64,000 nucleotides of DNA from Larix kaempferi (Eukaryota > Streptophyta > Pinopsida > Pinales > Pinaceae): contig BSBM01000372.1 in assembly GCA_027924585.1 (NCBI GenBank), positions 33,970,001 to 34,034,000 of the forward strand, given 5' to 3'. Numbering within the stretch: position 1 is the stretch's first letter; each line of letters opens with the position of its first letter. Below the pieces are notes generated by a model. It saw only the letters and a program-made list of their open reading frames with translations. It did not search any database and was not told the origin of the DNA. Positions 12,243 to 22,826 of the stretch are shown here, one piece after another. Both the position numbers and the translations under genes were made by a program.

Positions 12243-12790
12243 GAGAATATCCAGGTCAAGCTTGAATGATAAAAGGCGATACCCATCTCATGCACACTCT
12301 CGCTCCGTGCCCGTGCCTGACGGAACAGTAACCATAGCAGCCATACCGACAGAACCCAACAAAGGAGACATCATGCCGAGAAACAAGGAGTACCATGTGA
12401 AGACCCTAGTGCTTCCAGTGAGAGAGACAGAGATAGGGGCATGGGATAAAACCTAAAAAATGTGCAAACCCTAGATTTAGTAAGGCCCAGTTCCCACTTT
12501 TTGGCCTAGTTGGTACTAAGCTTACCTCCAAGGAGGCAATCTGGACTCCAGGACCAGGGTTTGCACGCAGCCGCCCGAAAAATGGGGAGCAGACGAGGAG
12601 AGGATATAGACGGGAAATGTACAGTCAACGAGAATAGGAAACGAGACACACACACATGCCTAGATTCCAACCGCGAGAAGAGAGGTCTTGAACACATTAA
12701 CACTCCTGTCATAAAATTCAAAGATACGAACCCCCTCCTTAGAAGCCCCAAAATATATAGAGCTCCACATGACCAACGATGGTTAGCCAA

Positions 12791-13364
12791 ATAATCACTG
12801 TCAATTTCGTTATATCATCAATGTAGAGTCCTCCTAGTCAACTCAATGTAAAATCATTATTATATTTCATGAAAGTAATTTGAGAGTTACGTATGAAAAT
12901 TCAATTCGCAATTTGAGGTATATTTGAAATTATCCATTTTTTCATAGGGTGATCGGTGGTATTGAAATTAATGTGCCATCTCCATCACATTTCATTTTCA
13001 GGAGTAAAATTGAGCACCTATAGATCATCTATTCACGTAAGATTAACTAATAATCTTTAAATAAAACAAGGTATTTATTCCTAGGTAAGGACAAGGACCT
13101 TTTCTTTTGTTTATACATAATGTAATAATAACAATATGATGGTGATACATATCTATTACAAAACTCTATAACGTAGAACAATGACCTTTTTTATAAGCTT
13201 CTCTAGGGCACTCTCTCTCTTTATATATGTAAATGGAAAGTAATAATAATATCTATTACAAAACTTTATAATATAGAACGGTGACCTTTTTTATAAGCTT
13301 CTCTAGGGCACTCTCTCTCTCTCTATACAAAGGGAAAGTATTAATAGTATAAGGCAGGAGAGAG
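12791..13364. other. AT-rich flank with no gene seen
   Basis: No coding signal or element boundary is recognised. The only structure is the 100-bp tandem duplication listed separately. The last five bases before the copia LTR are GAGAG (13360-13364), the predicted left target duplication of that element. Confidence 0.6.
13151..13350. repeat. Two-copy tandem duplication, 100-bp period
   Basis: ATCTATTACAAAACT at 13151 recurs at 13251 (ATCTATTACAAAACT), and the similarity continues through the CTCTAGGGCACTCTCTCTCT stretch in each copy. The copies differ at a few sites and by the length of the CT run. Confidence 0.85.
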
Positions 13365-13468
13365 TGTTGATATAAATTTAACTTCAAAAGATATTCACTT
13401 GTGTTTTATATTGATATTATTATTCTATTTTATTTGTACTTCCGACGAAGATGTTTTTCCTCCGTTCG
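13365..13468 (+). repeat. Copia left LTR, first 104 bp
   Basis: Matches the start of the right LTR (31779 onward): TGTTGATATAAAT here, TGTTGATCTAAAT there, then the same text through TTTTTCCTCCGTTCG. It is cut at 13468 by the next insertion and resumes at 19991. Confidence 0.9.
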
Positions 13469-16400
13469 TGTAACATCCCGATAATTTCATAAAAATTAAA
13501 TTTTTTTATAACAACATTAAATGTATAAAAACTATAAATGTGGAAATAATAAATGTTTAAATAAAGTAGCATTAATACTGAACTCATAAATGTTGGAAAT
13601 AATTTAATTGCTGATTCTCTTAACTAATAACCTCTTTAATGATAGCGACACATCATACTTCCTTTAAATTGATTACGACACTAGTTTTGCTTGTAATAAC
13701 TATAACTCGAAATAATATGCAAAAGAGTTTCATTAACGAGGTACTGACAGTTGTTTTGTGATGATGATGAAAGGGGTCCTACGAGGTACCCTGAGGCTTA
13801 CTCAGCTATGTCAGCTAAAGCTTGTGAACCTATTCTTCTTGCACAGATTCGCAGGTAAGAGTAAAGCAACAAATCAGGTGTTAAGAGTATTTCTGTTTTA
13901 CAATTAGCCATCAATATTTGGTAGAATTTCTAAGTTCTTCCTTGCTTCAGGTATGGACCTAAGTCTATCCTAGATGTATTGTTTCGATCATAATACAATT
14001 TGCAAGAGTTATCATAATTAATATTTAAACTGCATTTATTAATGAATTCATCAAGATGAAATGCCTATGCTTATGAATTTCCAGAACATGTACTAGGTTA
14101 TGTTCTCTAAGTGCTATTATGACACTATTATTATCATGAGAATTATTGTTACTATGTAAATATTTCATCCTTGTATAGAGCTTTATTGAAACCATAAATC
14201 CAATAGTGTATTTGGAAAACATGAATGTTGTGAAAAACAATTTAAATTACAATCCTATTATTTATGAGTTTCTAAATGTATGAACAAACATACTATTGAA
14301 CTAGCATTCCCTAAAGTCCTATCTTTATATTTATAATGGTTCCACTATAGGACTTGCATGAATTAAAGAGATTGACCTTTTAAATGAAATGGGCTATGCT
14401 TTGTGAACATAAAAATACTATGCAAATAATGGGACTCTAACTATAGGATACAACAAGTCTCAACTTATGAAATATATATATATATATACAAACCCAACCT
14501 TTGCATTATAAAACTCGAAAGGTGTATAATGATCGTTGTAACCCTAAGTCTGATCGTTGACAGGTGAAATGATGGAGTCTTAAAGTTTGGAGTACGAAAG
14601 TGATTGCATCGTTCCAAAGGTTGGCTGGACATTTAAGTCGTCTGTCTAAAGCATTGAATGTAGTAATACGTGGATGCCTTTGTGGATGAAAAATACGTGA
14701 AAGTTTTCACACTTTAACTTGAACTGTCAAGCTGTAGCAGGCTTGATCTGTAGTCTTTCAAGTTGGAAACGTTGTAGTTGGAACAATAAATAGGGTTTTT
14801 AAACCAGAGATTGCCCATATTCCAATGAGCCTGGTTGGCAACAATCTTCACCGTTGATCTGTGGATTCTTGAGATTGTAATGGAACCCTAACTACACTCT
14901 CCTTCAACGTTGAGGAAAGGTCTTTTGTCTTCATTTCATTCTGCTAGAAACTTCGGGTGAGGCCGACAGGCCGAGAGGTTCTAGGGTTTGGTGGTTAAGA
15001 GCTTTCCCAAGCTCGAACCCGTGACCTGTGAGCGTTTAGACTGTGAATGTTTGTCATGTTAAGAAGCTGAGTCTGCAGTGAAAGTTGTAGCAGTTAAAAT
15101 GTTGAAAGATTGAATCTATAGATAATTTTTACTGCGTAAGTTGTGAGGGTGTCTGTCCAGAGTTTTGAAATATTCGAACCGGCTTTCGATTTTCTTGCAG
15201 TGGTAAAATTTCGACCTTAAATCTGGAACCTTCTCTCCCATATGTTGGATGGATAGCTTCGTCAGTTACATTTGCAGAAGTGCCTCACGAAAAACACAGG
15301 TAAGGACCTTTCTTTACAAACCACTGTCATTTCAAGCATTTAAAAATCATTTATAAGTTCTCATTTAACCATTACAGGTTTGCTTGTCAGGTTTGCTCTT
15401 GTCGAAGGAATATTTTACATGAGTTTTAATGGAAGAGCACTACGTGTCCACCAGTAAGCCTCGGCGGTTCCTTACCTCATGGTATCTCTTGGTTTAGTTG
15501 TGGTCGACGCTAGATGTTTGGAAAGGTGTTGATGTTTGGTTTCTGGCATGGCTTTTGTTCATTGTTTGTAAACTTTGGGAACCATAGTGGAAAGCCCCAC
15601 TGCTAAGATTATTAGCTAGCTTGTTACTACAATGTCTACTGTAAATTTTGGTTGGAAATACCTTGGTTAAAAAAATGTAATTGATAAGGGATAAACCCTC
15701 GTTCCTTTGAATGGATCATACAGTTTTTAAAACTGCAAATGTTTACTGTGTAATGTTTGGAATCCAAATCATTGATGTAGAATAAATAGTAACTGTTTTG
15801 GTAACACGTTTTATGTTATTGGTTGACTTATAACTATGAAAGGTAGATATTTCATGCCATGTAGGTTTTGAATGAAAACGAAATACTGTATTGTGATTAT
15901 GGTAGAAATTAGAAGCTATACGTTTTTTTTAAATGGCTACAGTTTTCGATCTTAGGTTTTGAAATAAAAACTCTACCCTGTAGGTTTTGATAGTAGAAAA
16001 GTTTGACTAGCAAGAGTACTGTCATTTTAATGAAAGGCCAAGTGCCGAAAGTTAGTTGGTTTTCTTGAAACGAAACCTTGAATTTTTGAGTTAGAGTTTG
16101 ATTGAAGATGATATTCATTTTCTGGTTTTTGAGGCATAAAACAAAAATGGTTTAAGATAATAACAAACTCTTACTCATCAGACGTCTTGTAATATAGTTA
16201 ATATAAGTATAGTAGTTTGGACAACCGAAAGGTATTTTAGTTAATGGGAAACTTAATACAAGAGATTGATGTTTATGTTTAAAATGTGTAGTTTTTAAAC
16301 TGACTACAAAATAATCTTAGGGTTTTTGAAAGAATAAAATACATGTTTTCGACTTCATAAAGATGAAAGTTTTAGTAGTAACAATACTGTAAGATGTTAG

Positions 16401-17480
16401 AAATACAAGCTAGAATTTATTTATTCTGCAGAAAATTGAAATATAGCAGACTATTAAAGTACTGGAAATAATACTAAGTTTAACCCATGGAAAAATTTGA
16501 TGAAAGGACTGGAATGAGAAATAAAATGATTATTTTGATTTTGTATAAGAATATTTTTGCAGCTGTTAAATTTCTAAAAACAATAATGTAGGAAGTAAAT
16601 GGAAACATAACATTTTTATGTTGAACAGTAGATTGCAAATCATAAAGAACATTTAGTAAAAGTTTGCAGACCTATGCTAATGCAGAGATGGATTATTTTA
16701 TTTTTATTACTAAGTAAGGGAATCTATTATAAGTCTGATTTCTATGGTAAACTAGTCTGTTTATTAGTTTTAAACATAAAGAATTAATAAATCAATATTA
16801 AGAGAAATCATTACAGATTTATTCTATCCAATCAATTGGCAATCTTCCTATCATTCATCTTTCTTAATTCACTTCTCTGTACTAGAGTATGATGCAAAAA
16901 CAACATGGGGAAAAATATAGAGATGGTTATCGAATTAATCATTTCATAAATCATTTTCATTCAGAAATCATATTCAGGTCAGAAAATAAAACAATTTCTT
17001 ATTGATAAATGCATAATTTATTTGACTGAAATAACAATAGAAAAATAGAACCTGATAATTTGTAGGAGTAACAAACCACCCAAGGAGCATGTTCCACCCA
17101 ACCTACTCCTAAAGACAGCCAACTTACTTGCCTTAGGATCCCCAAGCCTTTTCACTGAACCACCAGGAAGAAGAGTCTATAGAAGACTTAGTTCATCAAC
17201 TTGTAGTAGAATATAGATTATCCAGTCATAAAGACTCATCAGTCAAAGAGACCTGCACCAACATCTCTGGTTTTCCTTCTCAGAATAACTAGAAGACTCA
17301 CAATTGCACTCTCACATAGCCTCCCTATTCGAATCTCTCAGTGATCACCTGATACACTTGAGAAAATATTTCTGCAGAAAAAAATTGTAGGAGTTGCTTG
17401 CCCAATTCGAATTGCCTTATCTAGGCTGCCTAGGCCTTTTAGTGGTTAACTGGTCATTAATGAGCTGACTGCTCTCTTCC
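13469..17480. other. Non-coding interior of the probable solo LTR
   Basis: No protein homology. A (TA)n run at 14467-14484 is followed by a leader-like stretch from about 14520 rich in short upstream reading frames. Sequences resembling splice sites occur (TTCGCAG-GTAAGAG at 13850-13863, AACACAG-GTAAGGACC near 15300). The rest (15600-17480) is AT-rich with nothing recognised. Confidence 0.45.
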
Positions 17481-17485
17481 ACCCA

Positions 17486-17697
17486 TGCGGTGAACGAATC
17501 CGTTCACTAGGTTAATAGTTGAATCCGACTCTCATATTGGATAAGATAAGAATAATATAATTTGATTGATGAAATACAATGGATATGGCCACCTTAAATA
17601 TGGCTGGGCCATCCACTATTGAAGAGACATTCCTCTTCATAACTATAATAATTAATTACTATTACTAATAATTTATAACCTATTTATTGTTGTAGAA
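17486..17697 (-). repeat. 3' LTR of the short-LTR element
   Basis: 212 bp, matching 19457-19680 with about four substitutions plus a 12-bp indel (CAAATTTATTTA-type segment near the end, present only on the right). Its LTR start has mutated from TG to TT. Confidence 0.88.
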
Positions 17698-18371
17698 TTG
17701 CCTTTCCCTTCGAAAAGCTTTGTCCTCAAAGCTGAGTTTCTCATGACGTCTTTTATTCTAGCTCTATGTCGCACTGATGACTTGAGAGATACGATTTTGA
17801 TTATGACCATTGCCTCCTTTGGGTTATTTTGTCTTGGTATTTGCATTAAGTATGAACTTGGCGAAGTTTTGTTTATGCTTTTTGGATTTGAAATCACCAT
17901 ATAACTTCCATTGAGATTCCTTTGAGGTGAGAAGATAGTTAGGGTATAGTTTGAATCTGGAATATTTACTTTCTTAGACTTGACTTCTTCTGCACATTGT
18001 AGGATCCATTCCTTGCCATTGCATTTATTATTTTTATTATTATCAACACCGGCTTGTCTCTTATCACAATCTTGGTCAAGATCATCTTTCTCCTTGTCAA
18101 ATATTTCGTTGTTGGTTTCTTCATTAATAGGATGTGCTGTATATTTGTCTTGCATATTATCTTGATCAATGCCATTACTTTCATCATGGTTGACATAATG
18201 GTCTACTACATCTTCTTCTTTTACCTCAGCCTCCGTGGCTTCTTCAACGGAATTTTCACATACATCTTCATCTTCTATAAGTGTTAAATTGTTAATAGAT
18301 TTTTTTATTTCATTTATATCCTTACTGATTTGCTCAAAAAGCTTGATCAAATCTTCATTGAATGACGCCAT
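17673..18371 (-). CDS. 232-codon gag-position ORF of the short-LTR element
   Basis: An intact open frame, start to stop. Residues 1-30 (MASFNEDLIKLFEQISKDIN) look like an amphipathic coiled coil of the kind found at gag N-termini. Residues 35-110 are very acidic, residues 110-180 are mixed, and the C-terminus is basic (RHRARIKDVMRNSALRTKLF). No zinc knuckle or protease motif is present. The stop lies 25 bp inside the 3' LTR, so the polypurine tract is translated as part of the protein. The role is unknown; a packaging or capsid-like remnant is the simplest guess. Sequence identity across copies would show whether the protein is under selection. Confidence 0.6.
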   Translation of the reverse strand: MASFNEDLIKLFEQISKDINEIKKSINNLTLIEDEDVCENSVEEATEAEVKEEDVVDHYVNHDESNGIDQDNMQDKYTAHPINEETNNEIFDKEKDDLDQDCDKRQAGVDNNKNNKCNGKEWILQCAEEVKSKKVNIPDSNYTLTIFSPQRNLNGSYMVISNPKSINKTSPSSYLMQIPRQNNPKEAMVIIKIVSLKSSVRHRARIKDVMRNSALRTKLFEGKGNSTTINRL

Positions 18372-18654
18372 AGGTCTTGTAGAGGGGAATTTTTTTATTT
18401 TTATTTTTTTTAAATAACTCCCTTTTTTTTTCCAAAAATAATTATTATTTTAAAATAATAATAATAATTATTTCAATAATAATATTTTCTTTGTAAATAA
18501 TAATAATTATTAATTAATAATATTATTATTATTAATGTCTTACGTAAACTATATATATAGTTTAATATATAGTTTTTTTTTTTTTTAAATATTAAACTAA
18601 TGTAATAATATTATTACAAAGTTTAAATATTTTAATTTTTTTTTAAATTTAGGG

Positions 18655-19380
18655 TTTGAGGGAGTTTACATGGATGAAGGAGGGCTACGTGGAGGCCGAG
18701 CGAGGGATGGACGAGAGGTGGACGGGGGAGGGTCTGCTGGACGTGGCCGACAGAGGGAGAAGAAGGCTGAGGTGGTGGTGGGAGGAGGTGCTGGAGGGGG
18801 TGGCTCAGTGGTGGGTGGACGTGTGGACGGAGGGTGTAGTAGGATGGTCGAGGGCGTTGTGGACGGGGGAGCCGCTACATGGGGGAGAGTGCAGAGCGTG
18901 GGGCAGGCAGGAGAAGGGCGCAGTAGGAGAGCGCGAGGAAGGGCGCAGTAGGAGAGAAGAGCGCAGAGGGAAGAGCGTGGGGTGGCTGGCGAGGGATGGG
19001 AACGCGGTGTGACGGACGCTGTGAGAAATGGCGCGAAGGCGTGGGGAATGTGCAGCGCGGGGTGGATGGGGCGTGGAGTGAAGAGAAGAGGGAGCCGAGG
19101 TGGAGGGGTGAGCGCGTGAGGTCGAGTTGCAGGGTGGAGAGAGGACGCAGATGGGACGCGTGGAGGATTTGGAGGGACGTGGGAGCAAGAGGAGAGAGTC
19201 AAGGTGGGAGGTGTAGTGGTGGAAGGGGAGAGAGGTGTTAGCGCAGGCGCTGAATGGAATGGAGTGGGAGCTGGTGGTACGTGGAAGGAATGCGTGAGGG
19301 GATGAGGGGGTGAAGTGGAGCAGCGAAAGAATGTTGATATGAGCCGAAACCGAGTTCAAAGGTGGACGTAGCCGAATCCA
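18655..19380 (-). repeat. Pyrimidine-rich leader of the short-LTR element
   Basis: On the + strand this 0.7 kb is almost all G and A with scattered T (GGGGGAGGGTC, GGAAGGGCGCAGTAGG, repeated GGGCGCAGTAGGAGAG). The element's RNA therefore has a C/U-rich leader. Long open frames occur on both strands only because the composition lacks stops. I reject them as genes. Confidence 0.7.
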
Positions 19381-19442
19381 AATCTGAGTTCACCTGAGGA
19401 GTTGATGAGCCGAGTCCGAGCTCAAAGTGCAGGAGTGAATCC

Positions 19443-19454
19443 GCTCTGATACCA
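19443..19454 (-). other. Primer binding site of the short-LTR element
   Basis: GCTCTGATACCA on the + strand is the complement of TGGTATCAGAGC, the tRNA-iMet site. It lies 2 nt from the 5' LTR end at 19457. Confidence 0.9.
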
Positions 19455-19456
19455 AA

Positions 19457-19680
19457 TGCGGTGAACGAATCCGTTCACTAGGTTAATAGTCGAATCCGAC
19501 TCTCATATTGGATAAGATAAGAATAATATATTTTGATTGATGAAATACAATGGATATGGCCACCTTAAATATGGCTGGACCATCCACTATTGAAGAGACA
19601 TTCCTCTTCATAACTATAATAATTAATTACTATTACTAATAATTTATAACCTATTTATTTACAAATTTATTGTTGTAGCA
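19457..19680 (-). repeat. 5' LTR of the short-LTR element
   Basis: 224 bp, the partner of 17486-17697. It retains TG and CA ends on the - strand and directly abuts the primer site. Confidence 0.9.
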
Positions 19681-19990
19681 GCCCACTTGGGGGATAATGC
19701 CACAAATTTAGGGGTAGTTGTCCCATAACCAACAGCTAGTGGTGGAGTGCAAATGCTGCCATCTGTCCCATGCATTCTAACATCTTCCATTCCTCCTAGT
19801 GGGTCAGTGAACACTCATTTAACAGTTCCCTTGGGTGTTTGTCTCCTATTTTAATTTATTAAATAATAATAATCAATAATTACAATCATCCTTGACCAAA
19901 CTTGGTCATAATTACAAAACTTTGTAATTATAATTTAACATAAAGTATTTTGCAAATAAAATAATATTCTCAAAATTTGGGTAGGTGACA

Positions 19991-20481
19991 ATTCGGGAAA
20001 GTCATTATTATGTTTGGTCATGCAAAGTCATTGAGGTAAAACCTCTATTGTAAGTCGGGGCATTAGATCCGCTAGAGTCAAATGAAAAATGGTTTATTGA
20101 GTCTCCTTAGAGAAGTCGGCCCAGTCAGTTTTAGTGAGGCCGAACTAGTTAGGTAAAAGGTCAAGTTAAAAGTAAAGTATAAATAGAGAGCCTTGCTCTC
20201 TCATTTGGACACACTACTCACTCACACAAGTTCGCATAGCAAAGGAGAGAAGAAAAGTTCGCTGGAGGAGAAAGAGAGAGAGCTGCATAAGACATATTTT
20301 GGGTTTTCCATTTTTGGCTTGATATTGTATTAGTGACGAAACTATCTTTGAGGAAGTTGAGGGGTTTTCTCCTTTATGGTTTCCCCAAGGAAAAATATTG
20401 TGTCTACTTTGTTTTGCTATGCTTGTTGTTCTTTCAGTTAAAGATCCTAGACAATATTGAATTAAAGTACAAACTCTAACA
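19991..20481 (+). repeat. Copia left LTR, remainder
   Basis: Continues the LTR from TTCGGGAAAGTCATT and ends CTCTAACA at 20481. It matches 31880-32243 of the right LTR. Total reconstructed left LTR length is about 590 bp. Confidence 0.9.
20178..20186 (+). promoter_or_regulatory. Copia LTR TATA box
   Basis: TATAAATAG, followed closely by a GAGAG...CTCTC dyad. The same box stands at 32063-32070 in the right LTR. It is a good candidate for the element's transcription start region. Confidence 0.7.
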
Positions 20482-20493
20482 TGGTATAAGAGA
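20482..20493 (+). other. Copia primer binding site
   Basis: TGGTATAAGAGA begins directly after the left LTR. It matches the tRNA-iMet-type site with C-to-A and C-to-A changes, in keeping with the element's age. Confidence 0.8.
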
Positions 20494-20909
20494 TTACCTG
20501 AAAAGAAGGCATTGTGCAACATCAGGAAACTAGGGTTTCCATGTTTGAGGTCTTCTCTCCACAGATCATCAAGAAAAGGAGGCTAGGATAACTCACCCTA
20601 GGAGGGTGCATATTTTGGAGGAAGCAGAATCAGATTCCGAGAATTTTCAGTTTTGACCCTAGTGCCAGGAGAAAACTAGGGCATCAAGATTTTGGGGTTT
20701 TCCTCCATCAATTTGGAAAAAGGAGTACATTGGACAACTAGCCTTGAGGAGGCACATCTTCCTGTCCAATCAGAATTTCAAGATTCTAAATTTGGAAAAT
20801 TAGGGTTTCTCTCACAAGCCCTAGGCTAGCCAGGTCCAGAACCAGGTTGGGAATCTCAAATTGGTAAGACCTAAATATTTTCTATTTCCATTTGAGGTAC
20901 TCATTTAAA

Positions 20910-22111
20910 ATGTCTCACCACACCAAGCTTGAGGATAAGCTTGAGAGAGCTGATAACTTCTGAGAATGGAAGTATAGGATTTCCCTTCTCCTTGAAGAGA
21001 ATGGATTAAACAAATATGCTAGTGAAGAGGTTCCAACATTAGAGGGATATGAGTCTAACTCTATCCACAAGAAGAACTTGGTTAAGGCCAAGAGAATTAT
21101 TGCAGACTCCATTAAGGATCATCTCATGCCATATGTGTCATCCTTGAAGACACCCAAGGAGATGTCCAATGTGGTGACAAGGCTATTCGAAGGGAAGAAC
21201 ATCAATCAAAGATGAAATTAAGGAACCAAATCAAGAACATAAATATCCTGAACTCAAATATCACAAAATTCTATTTCATAAGGGTCTGACATATCAAGGA
21301 GCAACTTGAAGCAGTTGAAGAAAATGTATAAGAAGGAGCGATCGTTATGACCACCTTGAATGGTCTCCCAAGATCATGGGACTCATTCATTCAAGGGATA
21401 TGTGCCAGGAATAAGTTGATCACATTCAACAGACTATGGGAAGAATGTACACAGGAATAAGCTTGACTTGTGGCACGAGAAGAGAATATGTGAGCAAATG
21501 ATGACCAAGAACTCACAGTTCACACTAGAAGAAACCACAACAAGAGGGAGCACCACCATCACAACAAGAGGGAGAATCACCATCAAAATAAGAGGGAGAA
21601 CTACGATAGACAAAGAATAAACATAAGAGATGTATCCAACATTAGATGTTATGCATGTGATGAGAAGGGACACTACTCCAGAGATTGTCCCAAAAACAGA
21701 GGCTCCAACAAGAAGACAAACAAGAAGAGACATCATGCTCACACCGTGGAAGATGATGAACCTATAAGAAAAAGAACTAGAGAAGAAGAAAGAGATGATT
21801 CTTCAAGTGATGAAGAATATGTCCCGATATCAACACTCATAGGAACTGTTACACATGGGATCAATGATTGGATTGTAGATAGTGGAGCTTCCAAGCACAT
21901 GACGGGATACAAAGAATCATTAATCAATCTATTTGAGCATGAGTCACCTCATAAGGTGAAACTTAGGGATGATTACCAATACCCCATAAAAGGAAGTGGA
22001 GAAGCTTCCTACAAGCTAGACTCCGAAAAATCTCTAAAGATGAAATATGTGTTATATGTTCCAGGATTAAAGAAGAACCTTCTCTCCATATTAGCACTAT
22101 ATGCTAAGGGA
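20910..22111 (+). pseudogene. Copia gag and protease remnant
   Basis: It begins MSHHTKLEDKLERADNF at 20910 and has several stops and frameshifts over 20960-21480. Recognisable pieces are the gag segment with LKTPKEMSNVVTRLFEGKN, a basic His/Arg/Asn-rich linker (21510-21620), a CCHC knuckle CYACDEKGHYSRDC (about 21653-21695), and the protease region in an open stretch from 21746. The protease site is DSGASKHMTG (about 21877-21906), with the downstream VLYVPGLKKNLLSI motif (about 22050-22090). The sequence then degrades before the Reina-like insertion at 22440. Confidence 0.85.
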
Positions 22112-22439
22112 TGAGGGTTGCATTTGTATATGGCCAAGTCCTAATGTGGCCAAAGGGAAATATGATAGATGATGCAACTGTGATTGGAGAGCAAGATGTA
22201 GGTTTGTACAAGTTGAAGGGCCAACCTGAACAAGAATTGGTTCATGAATCCATGGAACCAAGTGAAATATGGCATATAAGGTTTGCACATGTGCATTATT
22301 GCAAGAAAACCAGTGTCACGACTTCCAGAAATCCAGACAAGACATGAAGGCATTTGCAAGGGATGTGCGCAAGGAAAGAATGTAAAGAAGGTGTTTCCTG
22401 ACAGTGAAAGCAAAGCGAAAGGAATATTGGAGATAATCC

Positions 22440-22812
22440 TGTTAGGAACCCATGTCAACCCTTGTCTTTATGTTGTTAGTATATTGTTGTTGGACGCATA
22501 TGCTTCATAAGTCGTCCTGTAGTAATTGTTGATCCATAGTTTGTGTTATTGTTGTTGGGCGCATATGCTTTGTAAGCCGCCCGTAGTATTTGTCGATCCA
22601 TAGTTTGTATTGGCCCATGGTTTTGACGCATAGTATTGGCGCCTAGATTTAGTATATAAGTGTGTGTTGAGGCCAATGAAGGCACCGTGAAGTTATTTGT
22701 ATTGAGCTTGCTAAAAGGAGGTTGCCCCCTCGAAGTGGCTTGCGATCAATAAAATATTCTGTGATCTCATATATTGTGCATTTAATCAATTAATTGTTGC
22801 AGGTTCTTCACA
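22440..22812 (+). repeat. Left LTR of Reina-like element
   Basis: 373 bp, with a TATA-like TATATAAG at 22653-22660. A 65-bp tandem duplication in U3 (TTGTTGTTGG...CATAGTTTGT at 22484 and 22549) is also present in the right LTR. Confidence 0.92.
22653..22660 (+). promoter_or_regulatory. TATA box in Reina-like LTR
   Basis: TATATAAG, conserved in the right LTR at 28265-28272, downstream of the duplicated 65-bp segment. Confidence 0.6.
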
Positions 22813-22814
22813 TC

Positions 22815-22826
22815 TGGTATCAGAGC
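22815..22826 (+). other. Primer binding site of Reina-like element
   Basis: TGGTATCAGAGC, two bases after the left LTR end. Confidence 0.9.

Larger units (their letters stand above)
9359..12790 (-). mobile_element. Plant L1-type LINE, interrupted by the Tekay-like element
   Basis: Non-LTR retrotransposon read on the - strand: ORF1 with a DUF4283-like domain and zinc knuckle, then ORF2 endonuclease and the linker to RT. Homology stops at 9358, where the Tekay-like LTR begins. The last LINE residues (QTLKLFDKD) fall just before the KSPGPDG-type motif that opens plant L1 reverse transcriptases. RT, the 3' UTR and the A-tail should therefore continue left of the window. The 5' boundary near 12790 is estimated only from where recognisable sequence fades. 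Confidence 0.85.
17486..19680 (-). mobile_element. Short-LTR (TRIM/SMART-like) non-autonomous retrotransposon
   Basis: Two similar 212- and 224-bp direct repeats bound it. Read on the - strand it has the full LTR-element layout: LTR starting TGCTACAAC and ending GTTCACCGCA, a primer site TGGTATCAGAGC, a pyrimidine-rich leader, one 232-codon ORF, and a polypurine tract GAAGGGAAAGGCAATT. It lacks protease, RT and integrase. Flanks ACCCA (17481-17485) and GCCCA (19681-19685) are a one-mismatch target duplication. At 2.2 kb with short LTRs it fits TRIM/SMART-type elements, somewhat large for a classic TRIM because it keeps an ORF. Confidence 0.85.
13469..19990. mobile_element. Insertion in copia LTR, probable 4.3-kb solo LTR carrying a nested element
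   Basis: It begins TGTAACATCCCGATAATTTC and ends TTTGGGTAGGTGACA. The copia LTR reads straight across it, with GTTCG (13464-13468) and ATTCG (19991-19995) flanking, a 5-bp target duplication with one mismatch. The ends form an imperfect inverted repeat (TGTAACATCCC against TGTCACCTACCC) of LTR style. With the nested 17486-19680 element removed it is about 4.3 kb. No primer site, polypurine tract, second LTR or pol homology was seen inside, which fits a solo LTR. A heavily deleted element is the alternative. Confidence 0.6.

Noticed and set aside
13800-15480. Host gene exons with splice junctions
   Set aside because: Splice-like motifs exist, but no open frames of useful length or recognisable protein connect them.
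18656-19359. Open frames up to 184 codons on both strands in the purine-rich block
   Set aside because: Low-complexity GA/CT composition lacks stops; no homology and frames on both strands are equally open.
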